Assembly (NCBI GenBank): GCA_016882195.1
Contig: VGLU01000004.1
Location: 69,572-122,739, forward strand
Length of the DNA stretch: 53,168 nucleotides
Direction: 5' to 3'
Source: Thermoproteota archaeon
GTDB taxonomy: Archaea; Thermoproteota; Methanomethylicia; Methanomethylicales; Methanomethylicaceae
The translations under genes were made by a program, and so were the position numbers. Shown here one piece after another: positions 9,035 through 18,022 of the stretch; the stretch's first letter is position 1, and every line of letters begins with the position of its first letter. The notes under the pieces are model-generated. The model did no database searches. It saw only the letters and a list, made by a program, of their open reading frames with translations, and had not been told where the DNA came from.

Positions 9035-10154
9035 AGATCCTCCCAGTGAAGACGTTGAAAAGGACGTGTTCAATAACGGTTAGCCTCTTTGCCCTGCCGA
9101 ATATCCGGAAGTAGCCCTTCCCCATAGCCTCGACCAGATCCCCGATATCGTACCTCGGAAAGAGGACTGAGGAGATTATCAGTCTGCCCCACTCGCCCTC
9201 CCTCAGCTCGTGGAGCATCTTTACGCCGCCCCCCGTAGCAACCTCGAAGAGGTAGACGTCGTAGTTGGGGCAGACGTAGGGACGATCGTCGAGCTGCTGG
9301 GCGAAGACGCCCTCGGTGGCGGTGTAAAGCTCAACGACGGGGGCTTCGCCGTAGAGGCGTCTGAGGTATGGGGCATAGTTTGTCTGGATCTTGGCGACGC
9401 TTGTGCAGAAGAGGGCCCTAAGTCTCCAGAGATCTTTAGGGAGAACGTTGTGCCCCCTCTTCATGTACCTAGCGAAGGCGGTTATCACCGGAGCGACGCC
9501 CATCAGACTCCCTATCTCACGTTCCTTCGCCCTTTGGTAGACCAGCTCGAAACGGCGTTCCCAGTCCCTGTTTGTCACGCCACCGCCCAACGAGTCGATC
9601 TCCTCTTGCCTCGGGAAGAGCCTTGCAGGACCAAGTTCAGGATTGAATTTGGCATATGTGCCCGAGCTGTATCCGTAAGGCATGGCACAATTCTGGGTAT
9701 TTGTTACGCCCACTTCGGACGGGAAGTTCAGGTTGAGAACCTCACCATGCAACACATCGGGATTCTTTCTCAGTGCGAAGTTGATGATTCCGCGGGCCCC
9801 CACGGAGAGGATCTGCGAGAGATGGGTCTTGGTGGCGGGTATGAGCTTCGAGATGCCGGTCGTCCCCCGTGTCATGACCCATCTCACCACGGGCTCCGCC
9901 AGAATCGCAGAGTACTTTCCGCCCATGACCTCATTTATGTAAGGCCGGAGATCCTGGTACTTAACGATGGGGAATGAGACCTGGAAACCTCTGATGCCCT
10001 CCACCTTCTCTGCGTTGTATTTCTTGCCGTACTCGGTCTTTGCATAGGATAGGGCTAATTTGCGTACAACCTCTTCCTGGGACTCCCTCGGTCGGGCTAG
10101 GGATTGGTACCATGGCTCCACGAACTCTCTGAGAAGGCCGAGTTGGTCGCTCAT
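8994..10154 (-). CDS. GH3-family acyl-adenylating enzyme, C-terminally short
   Basis: GH3 proteins activate carboxylic acids as adenylates and, in plants, conjugate them to amino acids. Features here are an N-terminal segment YQSLARPRESQ, the nucleotide-binding loop TRGTTGISKLIP, a central AVEYTATEG-like strand (VELYTATEGVF) and the late motif PRYDIGD ... FRIFGRAKRLTV. The protein has 386 residues, against about 550-600 in plant GH3s; it ends soon after the GR motif, so most of the C-terminal transfer domain is missing. ATG 10154 is preceded by GGGGAG. The last 41 bases overlap the convergent zinc-ribbon gene, so truncation by a frameshift near the end is possible. Confidence 0.75.
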   Translation of the reverse strand: MSDQLGLLREFVEPWYQSLARPRESQEEVVRKLALSYAKTEYGKKYNAEKVEGIRGFQVSFPIVKYQDLRPYINEVMGGKYSAILAEPVVRWVMTRGTTGISKLIPATKTHLSQILSVGARGIINFALRKNPDVLHGEVLNLNFPSEVGVTNTQNCAMPYGYSSGTYAKFNPELGPARLFPRQEEIDSLGGGVTNRDWERRFELVYQRAKEREIGSLMGVAPVITAFARYMKRGHNVLPKDLWRLRALFCTSVAKIQTNYAPYLRRLYGEAPVVELYTATEGVFAQQLDDRPYVCPNYDVYLFEVATGGGVKMLHELREGEWGRLIISSVLFPRYDIGDLVEAMGKGYFRIFGRAKRLTVIEHVLFNVFTGRIFRVLGSSSSQRSP

Positions 10155-10224
10155 AAACTCCCCTTTGATAATGCCACGGTTCATCCGAGTAGAGACGTTC
10201 CCGCTCCTTAGATTCATTTTTAGG

Positions 10225-10302
10225 TGGTGGGCCGGACCGGACTCGAACCGGTGACCACTGCCGTGTCAGGGCAGTATCCTAACCAAACTAGACGACCGGC
10301 CC
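10225..10302 (-). tRNA. tRNA-Val (GAC) with encoded CCA
   Basis: On the minus strand a seven-base acceptor GGGCCGG pairs with CCGGCCC. The anticodon stem CTGCC/GGCAG encloses loop CTGACAC, giving anticodon GAC. The T-arm ACCGG-TTCGAGT-CCGGT is perfect. A73 and CCA follow at 10225-10228. No intron is visible. Confidence 0.95.
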
Positions 10303-10375
10303 ATCATCAGAGTATTCTAAAATGGTGGAATATTAAATTAACCTTTTTTGACCTGATGGAGGTAACGAGTCATAC

Positions 10376-10654
10376 TCATCCAGTGAGTTTCTTTATATGA
10401 GCCTTTAGGAAGTCTCGTAGCACAGCCTCATCCATTGTCTGTTCGCCGGTCAGCACCCCGTCCCCAATACTCAGGGTGGGGACACATTCGGTGTTGAGCA
10501 TCATCAGATCAGCCAGAACGTCAGAGTTGCCTATGTCAAGCTCTGCGATCGCTGTTTTGTACTGCAGGCCGAGCTCAGGCAGGATGCTCTGCAGAAGTTG
10601 CTTTACGCTCCTGCATTTTGCACAGCCCTTGTGGGCGAAGAGTTTCATTTTCAT
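10376..10654 (-). CDS. small thioredoxin-fold protein (CxxC)
   Basis: A 92-residue protein opens with KLFAHKGCAKCRSVKQLL, a CAKC active site placed as in glutaredoxin/thioredoxin folds. Later TECVPTLSIGDGVLTGE contains the conserved cis-proline loop (VPTL) and the final helix ends the protein. Such small proteins reduce disulfides or serve as partners of metal-dependent enzymes. ATG 10654 is chosen for the upstream GGTGA; an ATG two codons later is also possible. It is divergent from the radical SAM gene at 10817, which may hint at a functional pair, but this is only position. Confidence 0.75.
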   Translation of the reverse strand: MKMKLFAHKGCAKCRSVKQLLQSILPELGLQYKTAIAELDIGNSDVLADLMMLNTECVPTLSIGDGVLTGEQTMDEAVLRDFLKAHIKKLTG

Positions 10655-10816
10655 GGTTTTCACCGTGACGTTCGAGATCACTATCTCTCAAATATGCATT
10701 GACAGTAGGCTATATGATCTGCGTTTACAATATTTTGTTTTCGTTCGAGATAAGAAACGTGCGCTAGAGATAATAAGTCAGGGTTCCATAGTTATGGGGT
10801 CTTGCGGGGAAATCTG

Positions 10817-11833
10817 ATGCTCAAAGAGTTAAGTTACATGAACCGGTACCTTGTTTCGCGTTTCAGAACCCGTAAGCCAGTAATTTTAACGCATATGGTC
10901 ACGGCGGCTTGCAACTGCAGGTGCAAGATATGCGATATTTGGAGGGGGCAGAAGGAGGGCAGAGAGATGACCACTCAGGAGATCTTCAGGATGCTTGACG
11001 AGGCGAGGGAGATGAACTTCGTTGCCTATGTTGCGTGGGGCGGAGAGCCTCTCCTGAGACCGGACATAGTGGAGATACTTGGGCATGCGCGTGAAATAGG
11101 GCTCTACACCTGCGTCACCACGAACGGATTCTATCTGCCGCAGAAGGCAGACGAGCTTGCAGATGTAGCAGACCTTACCTGGGTCTCGTTGGATCACCAT
11201 ACCAGACGCCACGACCAAATGAGGGGGTTGGAGGGAACCTTCGAGAGGGCAACGACCGGGATAGTAAAACTGAGGGACGCCGGCGGCAGGATTGCCATCA
11301 ACTGCGTACTAAACAAGCTAAACAAGGACTGCGTGGGCGGTATGGCGAGTCTGGCACGAAATCTGGGAGTGGCGTTGACCTTCGATGATGCTGAGGTATT
11401 CCCGGGGTTCAACGACGAATACGTGCTATCCCCTGAAGAGAGCGGAGATCTGTTCTCAAAGGTTCTAGAGTACAAGAAGACGGGGCATCAGATCCTCAAC
11501 TCGAGGCATTTTATCGAGTCCCGAATAAACGGCAAGAGATATCCGTGCGTCCAGCCTAATTTCTTTGTCAAAGTGACTGAGGACGGCAAGGTCACGCCCT
11601 TCTGGTGCAGGAGAAACAGATCGGTCCTAGGGGACCTCCGTAAGCAGAGCCTAGGCAAGATCCTCAATTCTGGGGCATTCGAGAATTTTGCAAGGATGGC
11701 GAAGGACTGCAGGCTCTGCAATAACCTTACGGCTCTTGAGGTATCGCTATTTTACTCGGCAAGGAGGTTCTTTACCAGCTACTATAAGATGCCTAACCCG
11801 TATCTCGATTTCATTGTAAATTTCGGCTTTTGA
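10817..11833 (+). CDS. radical SAM protein with C-terminal cysteine cluster
   Basis: The [4Fe-4S]-SAM motif CxxxCxxC is present in AACNCRCKICDIW near residue 32. Downstream, WGGEPLLRPDIVEI and TTNGFYL are typical radical SAM core strands. Toward the C-terminus Cys residues in RYPCVQPN, FWCRRN and KDCRLCNN form a SPASM/twitch-like second cluster region. The substrate cannot be deduced; related proteins modify peptides or lipids. ATG 10817 follows GGGGAA at good spacing; a TTG at 10802 is an alternative start. The gene stands alone, with the thioredoxin-like gene divergent. Confidence 0.85.
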   Translation: MLKELSYMNRYLVSRFRTRKPVILTHMVTAACNCRCKICDIWRGQKEGREMTTQEIFRMLDEAREMNFVAYVAWGGEPLLRPDIVEILGHAREIGLYTCVTTNGFYLPQKADELADVADLTWVSLDHHTRRHDQMRGLEGTFERATTGIVKLRDAGGRIAINCVLNKLNKDCVGGMASLARNLGVALTFDDAEVFPGFNDEYVLSPEESGDLFSKVLEYKKTGHQILNSRHFIESRINGKRYPCVQPNFFVKVTEDGKVTPFWCRRNRSVLGDLRKQSLGKILNSGAFENFARMAKDCRLCNNLTALEVSLFYSARRFFTSYYKMPNPYLDFIVNFGF

Positions 11834-11984
11834 GGATCCGGGTCTGTTGTGCCTTTTTGTCAACGGTGGATCGGAACGACAAGGTAGATCGTTGAGCCGG
11901 CAGTAAAGCCTTCAATTCTCGGGTTTGACGCATGGCGAGGGGTGGATAATAAAGCTAAATAGTGGCCTTAGGACTTTTAGCGTG

Positions 11985-12503
11985 ATGGCAACCAGCTCCT
12001 CCAAGGTTACGCGTGGACAGGTAATTATCGGCGGGATAGTACTCATTCTGCTAATTCTGGCACTCTTGGGATTCGGGCTGTTACAATCGGAGAGAGGTGC
12101 GCCACCGCCCATTCAGGGAGAGCCGAGAAAGGACCCGACCACCGGTCTGTATACTGTATACGTGCTCGTCAGCGGGCACAGGGACTATACCATTCTGCAC
12201 AGCAACCTCCACGCCAACATCCATGTAGATTTTGTCTCGTACTACTTCCAAGATTATCAGAACCCGCCCTCGGGACGATCTTGGATGGACTTCAGTAAAT
12301 CCATACACGTAGCGGTTTCCGTGACCGGCGCTAGCCTCAATTCCACACTGCTTAACACCTTTGATACGAGCGTTTCCCTCGGCGCAAGCTGGGGTCAGGT
12401 GCTTACATATACGCTTCCGCCGGGAAATTACAGCATAAGAGCTCTTGGGATCGATCAGGATGGGTTCGAGAGCTCAGCATCGGCGGAACTGGTTCTTCCC
12501 TAA
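11985..12503 (+). CDS. membrane-anchored exported protein, unknown
   Basis: The N-terminus reads MATSSSKVTRGQ, then a strongly hydrophobic helix (residues about 13-35), a Pro-rich spacer (APPPIQGEP), and about 130 residues that look beta-rich, with repeated Thr/Val/Ser and an N-linked glycosylation-type NYS site. This predicts a surface domain tethered by one helix. ATG 11985 probably starts a leaderless message: an AT-rich box (TAATAAAGCTAAATA) sits about 25-35 bases upstream at 11947-11961. An in-frame upstream start at 11925 would add a poorly hydrophobic N-tail across the promoter, so it is rejected. Confidence 0.6.
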   Translation: MATSSSKVTRGQVIIGGIVLILLILALLGFGLLQSERGAPPPIQGEPRKDPTTGLYTVYVLVSGHRDYTILHSNLHANIHVDFVSYYFQDYQNPPSGRSWMDFSKSIHVAVSVTGASLNSTLLNTFDTSVSLGASWGQVLTYTLPPGNYSIRALGIDQDGFESSASAELVLP

Positions 12504-12608
12504 AATGTAATGGGAATTCACGTGGGCGCTATTTTAGCAAGTCCTTTCGGAAGGGGAAATTAAAATAATGACACCTGGAATCAGGGTACCCTAATTGGTG
12601 GCAACGGG

Positions 12609-13196
12609 TCATTCCTTAACAAGGGAGCAGAGCAGTTCCCTGAATCGTTTCTTCAGCTCCTGTTGTTTGGCGAAGTCCTTATCGCACATTGATAGAATTT
12701 CAGCGTACTCTAAGACCATCTGTTTTGTGAGGAAGTCCACATCGTCCAATTCCGAGATCTTATCCTCAAAATCACCGGACTTGCAACATTCTTCGAGCCC
12801 AATCTGGATGTCCACCAGTTGTGAGATCGCCTTGTCGTCATATTCAACCTTGAAACCTAGGGTCTTCAAAGCCTTAAGAGCGATAGGTATCTGTTCCTTG
12901 ATAGCCTTCGCACCATGCGACGTCTTTCCAACGCTGCAGTTGAAGGTCTCTGCGGTCGTCCTGTAGTAACTCTCGATGAGGTGGTCGACGCGCTCCTCCC
13001 TGGTCACCTCCACCATGTCTGCCTTCAAGAGCTTCTTTATGTGGTGGTAGACCGCTTGTGGCGTGACGTTTAGCTCAGCCGCAATTTGACTAACGGTCAT
13101 CTCCTTGACACGGAGCAGAAAGACTATCTTTCTTCGCGTCTCGTCGGCCAACAGTTGAAAGGCTTCTGGATCCTTTATCGTCTTTAACGGTTTCAT
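12609..13196 (-). CDS. ArsR-like winged-helix transcriptional regulator
   Basis: Residues 8-75 form a clear winged helix: LLADETRRKIVFLL, then MTVSQIAAELNVTPQAVYHHIKKL as recognition helix, then a wing with EVTREERV. The remaining 120 residues are helical with several cysteines (EECCKSG ... MCDKD ... LLCSL), perhaps a metal or redox sensor or dimerisation domain. It diverges from the small gene at 13325; the shared 129-bp region holds TATA-like sequences for both directions, so control of that gene or itself is plausible. Its effector is unknown. Confidence 0.8.
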   Translation of the reverse strand: MKPLKTIKDPEAFQLLADETRRKIVFLLRVKEMTVSQIAAELNVTPQAVYHHIKKLLKADMVEVTREERVDHLIESYYRTTAETFNCSVGKTSHGAKAIKEQIPIALKALKTLGFKVEYDDKAISQLVDIQIGLEECCKSGDFEDKISELDDVDFLTKQMVLEYAEILSMCDKDFAKQQELKKRFRELLCSLVKE

Positions 13197-13324
13197 TCTG
13201 CCTTACCTAACAAAGATATAGCTTAAGTCAGTATAAAAGCATTTTCCCATTAAAACGTAAGCTTTATAAGAATCCTTTGTTTTACTATTAAAACAGATGT
13301 TTGGATATGTAAAAGGTGGTTAAA

Positions 13325-13564
13325 ATGAGTCACAAATTCGGATGGAGACCTCGATTGGGGTGGACGGGTCACAAAAAAGCAGCCGCGCCCAGTGCTTTGG
13401 GGGAGGATCTGAAGACTTTGCCGCATGGCTTTACGGTTTTATCCTACTGCACTGTTAGGCTTCCAAATCATGAGGAAAGAAGGGCAATCGAGTTCCACAA
13501 GATAGAGGTTGACCGGCAACGTGCTCTGGCATCTGCATATCTACAACGCAAATTAAATCAATAA
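13325..13564 (+). CDS. small hypothetical protein
   Basis: A 79-residue basic protein starts at ATG 13325, 6 bases after GGTGG. Its N-terminus is MSHKFGWRPRLGWTGHKK; there is no membrane helix or recognised motif. A TATA-like GCTTTATAAG at 13261-13270 lies about 60 bases upstream. It is divergent from the ArsR-like regulator and so may be under its control. No family recognised. Confidence 0.5.
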   Translation: MSHKFGWRPRLGWTGHKKAAAPSALGEDLKTLPHGFTVLSYCTVRLPNHEERRAIEFHKIEVDRQRALASAYLQRKLNQ

Positions 13565-13701
13565 TGAGGCAGTCGAGTGATTCCGTGAGATAATGGCAGA
13601 GATCGATCATAATATCTTGAAAGGTTGGTCACGCCATAGGATCGCAGTGTATTTTTGAAAAGGTTATTAGTCCAAAAAGGCAAAGTAATAATGGGGATTT
13701 T

Positions 13702-13854
13702 ATGCCTAAGGAACAACAATATCCCCGAGCTATTTGTCCGCATTGTGAATCTACCGATGTTATCCCGGTGGACGATTCTTACTCCATGCTGAAGTGTAAA
13801 AGGTGCGGCTTCTCGGCAGAAAGGGAGATGTTCTGGACGAGAAGCGATCGGTAG
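13702..13854 (+). CDS. 50-residue zinc-ribbon protein
   Basis: The frame from ATG 13702 to TAG encodes 50 residues starting MPKEQQYPRA. It has two metal-binding knuckles, ICPHC and KCKRCGF, 17 residues apart, and a C-terminal EMFWTRSDR. The arrangement is a small rubredoxin-like zinc ribbon. It lies between the hypothetical 13325 gene and the VOC gene on the same strand. Function unknown. Confidence 0.6.
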   Translation: MPKEQQYPRAICPHCESTDVIPVDDSYSMLKCKRCGFSAEREMFWTRSDR

Positions 13855-13893
13855 TGGTTAATAAAATAGGAAGAGAACACATGTTGGGGAAAA

Positions 13894-14326
13894 ATGGTGG
13901 CACCGAAAAAGGGGATACAGGCATCCGTGGGTCATGTCGGGATCGAGGTTTCCAGTGTCAAGAATGCAAGAAGTTTCTACGAGGTATTGGCGGAAGCTCT
14001 TGGTTTAAGGCGTGTGTATGAGTCAAAGGAGACCATAGGGTGGGGGAATAAAGAGTTCCAGATTTGGATCGCAGTTTCTGAAACCCCCCCGGGTAAAAAG
14101 GGAGCCACCCACCGGCGAGGAGATGGTGGTCTCAGAACACCTAGCCATCTACGTTACGGACAAGAAATCAGTAGATGCGGTAGATGAGGTGATGAAGAAG
14201 GGCGGATTTTCTCCGCTGTTTCCGCCAGAAGAACATCCGGAGTTTTCGCCAGGATACTATTCGGCCTCGTATTGCGACCCAGACAATTACGTGATTGAGA
14301 TCTTCACGTTCCCTGAGCAAGAGTAG
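13894..14326 (+). pseudogene. VOC (glyoxalase/bleomycin-resistance-fold) protein, frameshifted
   Basis: The first part (from ATG 13894) reads SVGHVGIEVSSVKNARSFYE and FQIWIAVSETP, a first beta-alpha-beta-beta-beta module with the metal His. The second module (EHLAIYVTD ... YYSASYCDPDNYVIEIFT) is in another frame and supplies the second His and the Glu ligand. The frames join at a run of seven C (14084-14090); removing one C gives a continuous VOC protein of about 143 residues. Either the gene is disabled or the run length is a sequencing error. Substrate unknown. Confidence 0.75.
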
Positions 14327-14361
14327 CCAAATAGTATGAAGGGATGGGAGGATTTAGTTTT

Positions 14362-15336
14362 TTAAACGAACCCACTCTTGATTATCTCAACCAACAGCTC
14401 TGGCTGGATATTCCTTCCAGTAATGGGAAGGACGACCTTCTTACCCTTTAGCCTGTCTCGTATCTTGAAGGCTGCGGCTGTGGCGGCGGCCCCGGCGTGC
14501 TCGGCGACCTGCCCACTGGTGAAGAGAAGGGCCTGTATGGCGCGAGCCATGTCATCATCGCTCACAAGGATCAGATCGTCTAATTTCCCCCTCATGATGC
14601 TGAGTGGTAGCTCGTACGCCATGGAGGCAGCGAGCCCCTCGGCCTTGGTCTTCACGCCGCCCGTCGAGACCAGCCTCCCCGTCTTCCAGGACTGGTAGAA
14701 GGCTTGCGCCCCCTCCGCCTGGACTCCTACAACTGAAACCGACGGCTTGAGCCTCTTATAGACTATACAGGCGGTTGCCGCGCCCGAGCCGCCTCCTATG
14801 GGATGGATTTCGATATCAATGCTTGGAAGCGCCTCAAAGACCTCGAGGTGCATCGTCCCAACACCCTCGTACAGCAGCGGCTCGTTTATGGCGTGGACTA
14901 GAAGATGACCTTTATCATTAGCCAACTTCGTGGCGTATTGGAAGGCCTCCTCGAAGTAATCCCCCTGCATTACCACGCGGGCGCCGAGGGACTTTACCGC
15001 ATCTACCTTAACCTGCGAGACACCATTTGGCATCACTATGGTGGTATCTATGCCGAAGAGCGCCCCGGAGTAGGCGATGGACTGGGCGTGGTTCCCCGTG
15101 GAGGCCGTGACCAGCCCCCTCCTCTCTGCCTCCTCCCTCATCCTGTATACGTAGTTGATCCCGCCCCTTATCTTGAAGGACCCTACGGGCTGCAGGTTCT
15201 CCAGTTTGAGGTAGGCATCGCACCCGAGCTCCTCCGACAGCCTCTTGGCGTAGACGAGGGGCGTGCGCTTCAGGTACTTGTTGATCACGAGCCTGGCCGC
15301 GTATACGTCGGCAAGCGTTGGTATCCGGATTGACAT
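14362..15336 (-). CDS. threonine/serine dehydratase-like PLP enzyme without ACT domain
   Basis: This fold-type II PLP enzyme has the cofactor lysine in GSFKIRG (K55), the substrate loop TASTGNHAQSIAY, and a glycine-rich phosphate loop GGGSGAATA where most dehydratases have GGGGL. Length is 324 residues with no C-terminal ACT regulatory domain, as in catabolic threonine dehydratases and serine racemases. The reaction is probably deamination of threonine or serine to the keto acid, but racemase or related activity cannot be excluded. ATG 15336 follows GGGTGG; a longer start at 15399 would lack a Shine-Dalgarno. It lies downstream of the 15403 gene on the same strand. Confidence 0.85.
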   Translation of the reverse strand: MSIRIPTLADVYAARLVINKYLKRTPLVYAKRLSEELGCDAYLKLENLQPVGSFKIRGGINYVYRMREEAERRGLVTASTGNHAQSIAYSGALFGIDTTIVMPNGVSQVKVDAVKSLGARVVMQGDYFEEAFQYATKLANDKGHLLVHAINEPLLYEGVGTMHLEVFEALPSIDIEIHPIGGGSGAATACIVYKRLKPSVSVVGVQAEGAQAFYQSWKTGRLVSTGGVKTKAEGLAASMAYELPLSIMRGKLDDLILVSDDDMARAIQALLFTSGQVAEHAGAAATAAAFKIRDRLKGKKVVLPITGRNIQPELLVEIIKSGFV

Positions 15337-15402
15337 CTTCCACCCTCGCTGAACATTTGTGGCTATCCTATAATAAAATTGAGGGTACGCCCAGATCACG
15401 CC

Positions 15403-15885
15403 TTATTTTTCAACATTGTCCTGTATGGCGTCATAGGTTAACCTTTGCGCCATGGCATCAAATGTGGGCACCTGATGTGTTTTACCGTGGTATGTTTCCT
15501 TAAAGATTTTTTCGAGTATCTCCAGAATTTTCCTTGCATGGTCGGCCATAGTTTTATCATTCATAGCATCCAGATGCTTAGTAATTGCCGTTACGCCTTC
15601 TATTGTATCATTGATCCTCTCTTTTTTTGTCTCTATCCTTATGGGAGTGAGGTCTGAAATATCACCCAAGTTCAGATCCGAACCGGTGATTTTGGAGGGG
15701 TATGTTTCGTGCGGTATACCGATATACATGGTGGACGTGCCAAGAAATTCGTTCACTCGAATTATTTTTTTGGCCATCTCATCTTGCTTGATGGATTTGA
15801 GGTGCGAGCCGATAATGCGCCCTTCCTCCCTCAGTCTTTTGATGTCACCCGCGGTGACAAAATACGAGGCTAATTCTTCGCCCAT
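15403..15885 (-). CDS. hypothetical soluble helical protein
   Basis: A 160-residue protein with mostly helical composition and no membrane segment or cysteine cluster. It begins MGEELASYFVTAGDIKRL after a run of G. The middle has ITGSDLNLGDISDLTPI and the C-terminal half is two predicted amphipathic helices. It ends 67 bases before the dehydratase-like gene and may share its transcript. No family recognised. Confidence 0.55.
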   Translation of the reverse strand: MGEELASYFVTAGDIKRLREEGRIIGSHLKSIKQDEMAKKIIRVNEFLGTSTMYIGIPHETYPSKITGSDLNLGDISDLTPIRIETKKERINDTIEGVTAITKHLDAMNDKTMADHARKILEILEKIFKETYHGKTHQVPTFDAMAQRLTYDAIQDNVEK

Positions 15886-16107
15886 TGTTTCGCCCCCCAG
15901 AGTACATACATGAAGCTATTCTATAAACTGCTCGATATTCAGTAATGATGTCTTATATTTCTATTTTTTAAAATTTCAGGATTGAAGCGTCAATCCAAGT
16001 GACGAGTATTGAAAAGTGGCAGGAGGGAGTTGGATTGGAGGTAAAAATTTAATTGCTGTAGTGTTATCGGAAAAGAAATCCATATGAGATTGCATTGAAC
16101 GGTGCGC

Positions 16108-17538
16108 TTAGGCTCCACTGCGGATATTCTCCCTGATCGCCCTTATCCTACTCAGGTTGTTCAAGACGAAGTTCATTCGAAAACCGCTTCCGAGAGTCCT
16201 TGCCATTTCCTCCAATATAAAATGGGGCCGTCTTAAGAACTCATACAGCGCCTCGCGCAGCATCTGCCTGATCTCGGAGTGGGGTACGGCGCTCAAGCTA
16301 AGGGTGGGAACGGGTACGCCTGTCTCCCAATATTCCTCTGGACTTAATCGCCCCTTTCCCACGAGTTCGTTCCAGATCTCCATTCCGGGATAAGCGCCGA
16401 GTATGTTGAACTGGGGCAGATCGATGGGCATGCTTTTGGCAAATTTGATGGTATTCGAGATCTCTTGCCTGCTCTCGTCGGGGGCGCCTACAATGAAAGA
16501 CCCAATTATGATTTCTATCCCGGCCCTTCTAGCAGTTTTGACCGCACGCTCAGACTGGCCGGGTGTTGTCTGTTTCCTATAATAATCCAAGAGTCTCTGA
16601 TTTGCACTTTCTATGCCAAATAACAGGATTTTACAGCCTGCCTTCGACATCTCCCACAGCATCTCGTAGGAGCAGGTATCAACTCGCCCTTCGCAAATCC
16701 AATCCATGTCGATTCGCTCTCTTCTCATCGCCCTGCAAAGCTCGATTACCCTTTTACTGTTCGTTGTGAAGCTGTCATCCGTAAGGATAAACTGCCTGTA
16801 GCCCTGACTCGTCAGCAGAAGCAACTCGTCCAGGGTATTTTTGACAGACCTTGGCCTCCACCTGTGGCGGGCTATCTGCGAACATGCACAAAACCGACAC
16901 CTATAGACGCATCCCCTCGAGGAAATGATGCTGGTAAACTTTTTCGGCGCGACGTTTGCTCCAGCGATCATGCAGTGGTACTCAGAGTCGATGGAACTGC
17001 GGTCAGGGAAGGGAAGGGAATCCAGATCCTCTATTAATGGTCGGTCAGAGGTGGAAATTATCCTTCCTTGATCTCTATAGGTAATTCCCTTAACATCCTT
17101 CAGGCTGCCCCCCTTTTCCAAGCAGTCCACTAGTTCAGGAACCGTGCGTTCCCCTTCTCCACGTACGATCACATCCGCTGAGGGGTATTTCGCCAGTATT
17201 CGATCTGGATTCAATGTTGCATAATGGTTGCCGAAAACAGTGATGATGCCAGGGTTTCTTTCTTTTACCTTGCTGCAGATGTTAGCGGCTGTTTTGCCGG
17301 AACTCCCGGTGGCAGAGAAGCCCAGAATGTCTGGATCCTCCTTCTCCGCCCACCTTGCGGCTTCTTCTACCGTCAGACCTTTAGCGGGCTGATCCAAAAC
17401 TGAAACCTCAACACCGTATCCTTTTAGCACCGCTGCTAAGTACAGGATACCGAGAGGCGGAAGTGATGCAATGGCCCTGGCCCTTTCACGATCCTCAAGC
17501 TCTTCGTTGGGGCTAGCATTTATGAGAGAGAATTTCAA
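16108..17538 (-). CDS. B12-binding-domain radical SAM protein
   Basis: The first 150 residues form a Rossmann-like cobalamin-binding-type domain (FSLINASP, PPLGILYLAAVLK, ILGFSATGSSGKTA, VFGNHYATLNPD, VIVRGEGERT), though no DxHxxG base-off motif is evident. The radical SAM core follows with SSRGCVYRCRFCACSQ (CxxxCxxC), then TDDSFT, GRVDTC and FGIESANQ. This order is typical of class B radical SAM methylases and related enzymes. The start is TTG 17538 with GAGG eight bases upstream. The substrate is unknown and there are no pathway neighbours. Confidence 0.85.
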   Translation of the reverse strand: MKFSLINASPNEELEDRERARAIASLPPLGILYLAAVLKGYGVEVSVLDQPAKGLTVEEAARWAEKEDPDILGFSATGSSGKTAANICSKVKERNPGIITVFGNHYATLNPDRILAKYPSADVIVRGEGERTVPELVDCLEKGGSLKDVKGITYRDQGRIISTSDRPLIEDLDSLPFPDRSSIDSEYHCMIAGANVAPKKFTSIISSRGCVYRCRFCACSQIARHRWRPRSVKNTLDELLLLTSQGYRQFILTDDSFTTNSKRVIELCRAMRRERIDMDWICEGRVDTCSYEMLWEMSKAGCKILLFGIESANQRLLDYYRKQTTPGQSERAVKTARRAGIEIIIGSFIVGAPDESRQEISNTIKFAKSMPIDLPQFNILGAYPGMEIWNELVGKGRLSPEEYWETGVPVPTLSLSAVPHSEIRQMLREALYEFLRRPHFILEEMARTLGSGFRMNFVLNNLSRIRAIRENIRSGA

Positions 17539-18022
17539 ATCGCATGCCTCATTAACTCTTTCGCACCCCTCCTCGGCGCTCGATTGGTACTATCTTGGTG
17601 TTATAATTAATAGTTATCATTGAAAATAATAACCTTTATATTCAGTTTATAGATACACGATGTCATTTCTTATACCAAGGGGCATCAATGTGGTGAGTGA
17701 CTGGACTGGCAGCTATTCAGGAGAAAGGATGGGTGGTATTTTCTGCATCTGCCAAAGGATATGGTTGAGGATACTGTCCTCCCATTTTCTCCAAGTTCCT
17801 CGGCAAGGGTGGAGGTACGCTTCACTCGACAAGAAAATTATAGGAGCTCTCCGAGGTTTGAGGTTTTCAAAGGAAAAAGTGGGGCGGTGGATTTGAGCCC
17901 GGTACACTGGGGAGCCATCTCCCCGCAAATTCCTCTTCTCTATCTTCAAATTGCATTTTTGCCTGAACTTAAATATTGGGCTCACGATAATTTAGGTAGC
18001 TCGCAGTCATGACGGGATAATA
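17539..18022. other. 484-bp stretch without a convincing gene
   Basis: Short open frames here lack good starts or protein-like composition. The main structure is a tRNA-T-arm-like/hairpin segment at 17879-17926, described separately. AT-rich sequence at 17590-17660 may hold the promoter of the minus-strand radical SAM gene. The last 90 bases lead into the small gene at 18023. Confidence 0.5.
17879..17926. other. structured T-arm-like segment, copy A
   Basis: The plus strand contains GTGG ... GGATTTGAGCC and then a hairpin GGGGAG-CCAT-CTCCCC (17909-17924). The segment aligns without gaps to 18403-18437 (24 of 35 positions, most differences transitions). GGATTTGA(R)CC is what a minus-strand tRNA T-loop looks like, but the flanking bases cannot form a T-stem. 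It lies about 97 bases before the plus-strand gene at 18023. Either a tRNA relic or a leader RNA; orientation unresolved. Confidence 0.3.

Noticed and set aside
9210-9977. Long plus-strand frame opposite the GH3-type gene
   Set aside because: Composition and start are poor and the minus strand carries clear enzyme motifs.
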